DNA of 64,000 nt from Heliocidaris erythrogramma. Taxonomy: Eukaryota > Echinodermata > Echinoidea > Camarodonta > Echinometridae. Shown here piece by piece: positions 57,695-64,000 of the stretch. Position 1 is the first letter of the stretch; every line of letters begins with the position of its first letter. The DNA lies in NCBI GenBank assembly GCA_025617745.1, contig CM046853.1, forward strand, positions 49,406,934 to 49,470,933, written 5' to 3'. The notes under the pieces were generated by a model. It did no database searches. It saw only the letters and a list, made by a program, of their open reading frames with translations, and was not told where the DNA came from. A program made the position numbers and the translations under genes.

Positions 57695-60230
57695 TCTTGC
57701 TACAGGGAGGCAATATAAGTGACCACTATAGACAGGTGCCCACTAAAACAGGTTTGACTGTACTATAGGCAAGCTTGCCTATCTCCGTGAACTCACGCAT
57801 GTGAGGGCCGCTTTGCATGATTGCGGCTATTCACCATTCTTCATTCTCAGTGGCATGGCAAATGCAAATTGTCTTCATTTAACTATTAGTACTCGCCACG
57901 TGAAGCCTTTGAATTGTTTGATGATCTTGTTCGCAATAGGGTGATATAATATATATTTTTTAAACATTAATATATAGGTCATTGACTGATTGAAAATGAG
58001 CATGTACTCAGCAGAGTTAGAAATGCATCAATGCGATATGATAATCGTTCATCACAGATACGGAGCTTTCTGTCATTGCATCCCTATGTATTGCGAAAAC
58101 ATTTTAACAAATAGATCTGTTAAGTTTGCAAGAGGGGCCCTACGAGCTATTACTGAATGATTTTTTTTGAAGGATGAGAATGTAGAAATAGGCCTATATT
58201 GATCGAGAGAAGCAAAATAATATCACTTGAATCTTTAAACGAATCTATCTATACGTCTACAGGACGAGTTTTCTGAAGACGAATTGTCTACAGAACGAGT
58301 TGTCCTGGCTCCTCGACTCACAAGAATGGGATTCGGCGTCACTGGTTACCAGATACGTGCGCGCGGTGACGTTGGGGCATGGATTCCGGTGCTCCTCCGA
58401 CTGTGTGCATCCATCGTAGATTTTCGCTCTATCCAGTATCCAGCGGGTATCCAGTCTCTGTTGGTCAGCATTCCAGGATTATTGGCACATTGCAATAAAT
58501 GTAGAAAGTTTTGTTGAGGCCATAATCATATAAGAAAAAGGATACGGGCCCAATGGCAGCGATCGAGCGGGGCCCAGTGATTTTTTTTTCAGGGCCGGGC
58601 ATGCAGAATTCCCCTTTTGCTTTTGCTAGTGTGATAAAAAAAATCTCTAAAGTTCCAAACTGTTGTCTGAAAACTAATGTAAAGAGATTTTAATTGGCGA
58701 TATCAATATCAATTAGTTTTCAATGAAAGTTTGTAAGTACTAATGTTAGTAATATGCTTTAGGCTTTAGGAAGTGAAAATTATAAAGTTATAATTGCGAG
58801 CTCTCAAATTAACTAGCTTCGATTCACTTGTCACAAACAATGAAGATTCATGCCATTACACAAATCTAAATGTAATATGGTATACATGTATTTCTGTTTT
58901 ATTGTCAGAGCATAGCGGCCCGGCACAATTAAATCAAATCAAATGCGTTGAAACATATAAAGGACAGTTTCTACACATACTTTTGTGTTGATTATTATGC
59001 ATATTTCCATTTGTAATGCATGTAAAGAAGACGGATTTCCTTATATGGACAATAAAACATAACATAACATTATAAAAAAAATCGTTTCATTTTATTTTTA
59101 TGAGATACGATATAGGGAGGTGCACAAAAAAAATGTTTTTCTTTTCTTCGTGGAGAGGGCAGGGTTCTGAGACATCAAATCATGAGAAAAGGCAATCTAA
59201 GGCTCGATATAGCTAAGCAAGTTGATCCGTATGAGCAGCAAATTCAGAAAAATAGATTAGTGACAATTTGAATGAAACAGTTTAAGGAATCAATAAGTAA
59301 GTTTTGATGTTTCAAATTTTTTAAAAGATCAATGTGGGAATATTCAGATTGCTGTTTTGGTAACGTTAGTTTGATGTCATTCGACAACTCTTCCATTCAT
59401 CATGACTAAAATATGATTTTCTTAAATTATTGTATATAATGATGATAATAATAATAATAATTCTTATATTGCTAAGCAGATTTTTTCTTTCAATTGGATG
59501 GTAGCCCTTAAAAAAGAGAAGTTACCTAAGAGACTATATAGAAAAGTCACAGATATTTCAATATACCTTCACGTATCTGGCCCAATGGCCTCAATTTTCG
59601 CCTAAATCTTCTTGAATTAGGATTAAATAGCATACAGTAGGCCAAAAATAGAAACAAAGGGAAACGACCAGTGGCGTATCAGGGGTGGGGGAAAAATCGG
59701 AGCCAACTTTTCAGCTAGAATAATTGGCTTTCAATGAATAAAAAAAACAACATAATTTCATTATAATAAATATAACCAATGTGTGGACATTTTTTTTGCA
59801 TGCTTGGTTTTTGAATGAACGAATTTCTCGAGTTATATAAAAAAAAGAGCACTGTGGCTTGATGAACCAAAAACTTTGAGGGTGCTGAGCCAGCAAAAAT
59901 TGAAGAATTTTCTACAAAGCGCCTGGAATGGAATACATATTATACTTGTATATAAATCCTTTGGATGGGGGGGGGGGAGGTACGGTACACCCCGTCCCTT
60001 CCACAGATAAGAAGTCTTTGTAATTTGCTGTACCATGAAATTTTGCACTTATCTTGCTAAATTGAGTATCCTATTTTTACATTTTGTAATTTGAAAATTT
60101 ACATTTCAGACCATTTCATGCACACAAGTATAATAAGCAGCCCCAAGCCCCCATACAATATGGGTACAGTTCGGCCATCCATACATGGAGCCATGGAGCC
60201 ATCCATTCATGGATGGCTCTGGCTCTGGTT
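57557..60230. other. Non-genic stretch
   Basis: Contains an (ATT)n microsatellite at 57659-57695 and a partial CAGTGGCGTATC terminus at 59669. No exon was recognised. Confidence 0.4.
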
Positions 60231-60232
60231 CG

Positions 60233-60387
60233 CTGTATATATAGAATCTCTAGTTCGCTGGCGCCGCGCCGCGCGCGCCCTCCTCGCATCACTTGAGCTT
60301 GAAATTGAAACTTCTTGCACAAAGACTACTAGTATACAGCGCTGAGAAAATTGCGAGTGCTTCCTCATCAACAAGACCAAATATAAC
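60233..60387 (+). promoter_or_regulatory. Possible promoter and first exon of an unseen gene
   Basis: A TATATATAG box at about 60235 is followed by a short GC-rich segment (GGCGCCGCGCCGCGCGCGCC). About 120 bases further lies a consensus donor AACGTAAGTTT at 60388. This arrangement fits a TATA promoter with a non-coding first exon on the plus strand. No downstream exon could be tied to it. Confidence 0.25.
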
Positions 60388-60823
60388 GTAAGTTTATCGG
60401 TTTCTCTCATTCTGTACTATACATACTGCGTTATGAAAGTTAATTAATTTCTTTTAGAACCGTGTGACTTTTATTAGATCAAATGATACCCGTTTATCGA
60501 TGTGTGAGACGAGCTCAGCCGCTGTATTGCTCTGGGCTCGCTGGATTCGCTTCTCGCATGCATTGCACGCTGATCTTACATGTATGATGTATGGGCGGCG
60601 GGCCAGTCGCGACATGTGTTACCGCCCCGGAACACTTGGTATGCGAGTTGGTGCTGGAGTATGGAGCCTTTGGAGGGCACGTTATTTCCATGGTCATGCT
60701 GGTGCTGCATTACTGGCGAGCTGCAATATGGTGGGGATATAATCGTGATTTTTTTATAGCCTGCAAGTCTTCTTGGAGTGTAAAAGAAAATTAAAAATTA
60801 TCGCGTACGTACACTCCTGGGCT

Positions 60824-62185
60824 GGGGGCCGTTTCACATGTTTCACGACGCCAGCTCCATGACGGTCATATCTTTGTCGGCGCCTCACCTGAGATGTCTG
60901 CTTGCCGACAAACCGTTTCACAAAGCAATGACAGACAAGCTATCGATACCACAAGTTCGAGAATATAGTCTTTCTGATGATCCTCTCGGCTTATTCCAGA
61001 AAATTTAAATTATGTTTTGAGGCTTATGGACATATGGTTGGTTATGATTGAAACATGCATGAATTTCCCATTAAAATGTTTTACAAATTTAGTAGACCAA
61101 TTATACCTCATCTTTTCCACTTTTAGTCTTTTTAGAAAAATTGAATAAAAGAAAATCGCAGTATTCATATTTTTGCTACCGTGTGAGTGTGTGTAATTGG
61201 GTTTTTATAGACGTGTATCAATCAGATATGATTATTTACGTCTGGGACCGACCTTTAACATCACCATCCGAAAGACGTGACTCAGTCTCGAACCTGCCCC
61301 ATCTGCCCCATTCTCATTCTCTCAATTACTATTCAGTATAAGCCTGATACTCACTTGCAAGCAGGTACAAGTTTACATAATGCCTCAAGTAAGTTTGATA
61401 TTTCATCTTTTCGTATTTTATTCATAGCGCAAAAAGGTTAAAGTTTGGAATCTTTGTGATACAACGAGTAAAATCCTTTGAATATTTAGTTTTGTATAAA
61501 GACAATGAATGGAATCTTTCAAATTCTATTTTATAGAATTTCATTTATTTATACACGAAAATTAAAGAGATGAAGAGAGGAAGAGAGAGAGGGGAGACTC
61601 GAAAACCTGAAAGAAAGGGAGGGAGGGAGAGAGAGAGAGTGGGAAGCGGATGGAGAGGGGAGAGAGTAAGCTGAAAGAGAAGAATAAGAGGATGCCGTTG
61701 AGGCGGCAGAGATGTATGAAAGACTGGGAAAAGCTAAGAGCTGAAAGGAATGGAGAAGATAAACAGAGAGGGGAATATATATAGGGGAAGAGAAGCAGAG
61801 GGAGACAGACTGCAGTGAATGTTTAAATGATACCCACCCTCGTAACTGATCAAAATATATTTAAAAGTGATTTTTGAAAAAAGGTTTAGATCGAACCTTA
61901 ACTAGTGTACATACGGGTAAACGATGAACTACATGTAAGAATTAATATTATTACTTGAAACTAGACATTTCGCACCTCATAGAATCGCAACTAATGAACT
62001 GTAGAGACGCTTTCCGACGAATAAAAAAGATAAGACAACTCCAGAGCAGCGACAACTCTCTTGTCAGCGAGCTTGTCGTTCATCTTGGCAAAGACAGTGT
62101 TTTGAAACACCTCGCGGACAAGTTGAGGGATAGCGCATGAGTTATCGCCGTGCTGGAGTTATGACGCTTTCGTGAAACGGCCCCC
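60824..62185. mobile_element. TIR element, about 1.36 kb
   Basis: GGGGGCCGTTTCAC at the left and GTGAAACGGCCCCC at the right are perfect inverted ends. Weaker pairing continues inward (CCAGCTCCATGACG with its relative near 62150). The interior includes a purine-rich tract (61560-61800) and a 61-codon frame at 61955-62140. No target duplication was established. Confidence 0.7.
61565..61805. repeat. Purine-rich GAGAGG tract
   Basis: Long imperfect GA/GGGA repeats on the plus strand, inside the TIR element. Confidence 0.85.
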
Positions 62186-64000
62186 AGAGTCCAGTGATGC
62201 CACTCATACTCAATCATAGACATAGTGTTATACTTCGTATATTACTATTAGTCACACACCTCAACTTTTTCAAACACCACTGCACAAAAGTCACCAACAT
62301 TCACTCAAAATCTGCATTTAATTTACAAAAACCAACACCAACCTATCCATGAAATACAATAAAATCAACTCACCGATGTTGGAAAACTAAAACTTTTAAA
62401 AGATAATTCCAAATATGAAATCCGTAATTTACTCTCAATTCTTGCGAAACGGAGTATTAGAACAAATTGTCATTGTGTACATTTCCTGATCGCCGCGAGC
62501 GCTGACATCTCCCCCCAAAAAATTTGGTTCGTTAAAAATTTGGTCCGTATCACGCACACGTATGTTAAAGTCCTGATTTTCCGTGTGCGCGACGCTGAGT
62601 TTCTTTGTGGACAAAATTTTGGCCCATTTTAGTCTAAGAGCATGAAGTGTAAGACATTGACGAAATGAAAACAACATGCGATCGCGAACATGATTGGACA
62701 TGATTTTGACTTCGGATTTTGCTAAAAATATCAGAAGTTCTTTCTTACGGCCATTTGAGGTAGGAGTCAGATTTTTTAAGAGCTGAATTTGAAAGGAAGT
62801 ATTCGAGATATTCTCTTATTTTCCCCCATAACTTTAGTACATGTACATGCGATAGAAAATGAGTAGTATTTATGCGTTCGTCCCGCGTAGTGGTCAATAT
62901 GACCACTTAGTATTACGTGGTGTGAGTGAAGCCAGGTTTTTTTTTTTTCCTAATCATGGAATAGATCAAGTCCCCTCTCATTTTTGTGTACGCACACACT
63001 TGCGAGAGTATTGAAGTCGCCAGACCATAGCATTGCACGCAATAAACCGATACTGTGCAGAGTGAATGAGGGGGGACCTATTTCAAGATGACGCCTTTTT
63101 TTAATCCCCCTTTGCAATATAGCTGGGTTAGCATTGTTTGAAAAAGCCCCTGGTCCTGGAAAATCACTTTCCCACTGGCACTGGCCCATGCTGCTGATGG
63201 GTTCTTCATTCACCATTCTGTTTATCGGGCTGACGTCACTCAACCCTGCTAACAATAGTTTCCAAGAACGCCAAACGCTGCACGAAACGATTCACAAAGG
63301 GAAAACTTTCTACACACCGTCAATGAGATTTCGTCGTAAAATCACGATTTCTAAGACACTGTCCAAAGTTTCCCCTTTTCATAAAAGGCAGGACAAAATA
63401 GACTTACCGTATGTGCTAACAGTTGGTGAGATAGCAGCTGTCAAAGATAGAAAAACTGGCAATCTCCATAGATGTCATGTATAAATTTGCTCCTTTGCGC
63501 TGGTTGTTTTGCGGAGGATGTCCCGGATGTCCGATGAAGAGAATATCGTTTCCTCCTGAGACTTTTGAAATACATGTAATTGTTTTTAAGATCATTTTTT
63601 AGATGCAAAAAGGGGTTCAGAAATTGCTAAGCCTGAGTCATATCGAATATTTCATAGTCCGGGATTTGACGGCTTTGATTCGATCGAATACCGGTGCATC
63701 GATAAATGATGGGCGGTGAAAACAGAGTTGCATGCACCGGTGACTGGTCCGCTGGCATCACGGGCATATGTATGGGCTCTCGCTGCTTGACATTTAACGA
63801 TAGCCCGCTAGCCAATGGCTAGTAAAAATCACAGCGGACAAGCCAAAATCTTAAGTTTCTAGTCCGTATGGCTAGCCAAAATATCACTCTAGTGTCGCAC
63901 GAAGCGATGCTCATTGTCGACACATCCGACAATGATTCAAATTCAAAGAATTAATAATCTTACTTTGTCTTTGGAGAGCCGAATGGAACACGTTTGTCCG
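62186..64000. other. Non-genic stretch to the window edge
   Basis: A 116-codon frame at 63134-63484 (plus) shows no recognisable domain. No splice-consistent exon chain or transposon termini were identified. Confidence 0.35.

Noticed and set aside
61955..62140. 61-codon frame with protein-like appearance
   Set aside because: It lies at the inner edge of the TIR of the 60824 element and ends near the inverted repeat. No family was recognised and no splice context found, so it is not listed as a gene.
63134..63484. 116-codon plus-strand frame
   Set aside because: No recognised motif, no splice partners and only moderate length; could be chance.
1..64000. CRISPR array, operon or phage-like region
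   Set aside because: The tandem repeats seen lack regular repeat-spacer structure, and gene architecture is eukaryotic with introns.

Overview
This is animal nuclear DNA. It contains two intron-bearing genes of metazoan families (a Dispatched-like sterol-sensing/RND protein and a Praja-like RING-H2 ubiquitin ligase), and both are on the minus strand. Around and inside their introns lies AT-rich sequence packed with transposable elements. The gene families, the tRNA-headed SINE type, the gag type of the LTR element and the frequent ACATGTA motifs suggest a marine invertebrate deuterostome, most likely an echinoderm. That placement is an inference. No bacterial or phage feature is present, and no CRISPR array was seen.

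Layout: 1-6.3 kb is a large diverged inverted-repeat (foldback) element built from ~340-bp units, interrupted by a composite insertion that carries two smaller transposons. 7.4-15.1 kb (minus) is the Dispatched-like gene. Four exons could be joined with consistent splice phase, and a 5'-truncated non-LTR reverse transcriptase sits in one intron. 15.4-23.5 kb holds nested inverted-repeat elements, a TTAA-flanked MITE and a degenerate GGCACTTATCAGA minisatellite. 23.6-30.05 kb is a complete, young LTR retrotransposon (2.1-kb LTRs, ATAA target duplication, tRNA-Arg primer site, polypurine tract). Its single ORF seems to fuse a gag segment to the tail of pol, and its leader carries a piece of the primer tRNA. 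30-44 kb is non-genic repeat-rich DNA, including a 1,922-bp transposon with perfect 126-bp terminal repeats and a perfect 8-bp target duplication. 44.9-51.5 kb (minus) is the Praja-like gene: five coding exons encode 958 residues and end in a textbook RING-H2 finger, with a decayed copy of the RING exon in an intron. 52-64 kb contains further foldback elements, SINEs, a 2.8-kb candidate DNA transposon with its own basic-protein ORF, a possible promoter/first exon near 60.2 kb, and a last TIR element.

The two host genes are unrelated in function: Dispatched proteins release lipid-modified Hedgehog, and Praja proteins ubiquitinate regulatory substrates. There is no sign that they act together. 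The most unusual structures are in the mobile fraction: the tRNA fragment with an inosine-like base change in the LTR element leader, the gag/pol-tail fusion ORF, the splice-site-flanked duplication inside each LTR, and the 2.8-kb element with a 4-bp target duplication.
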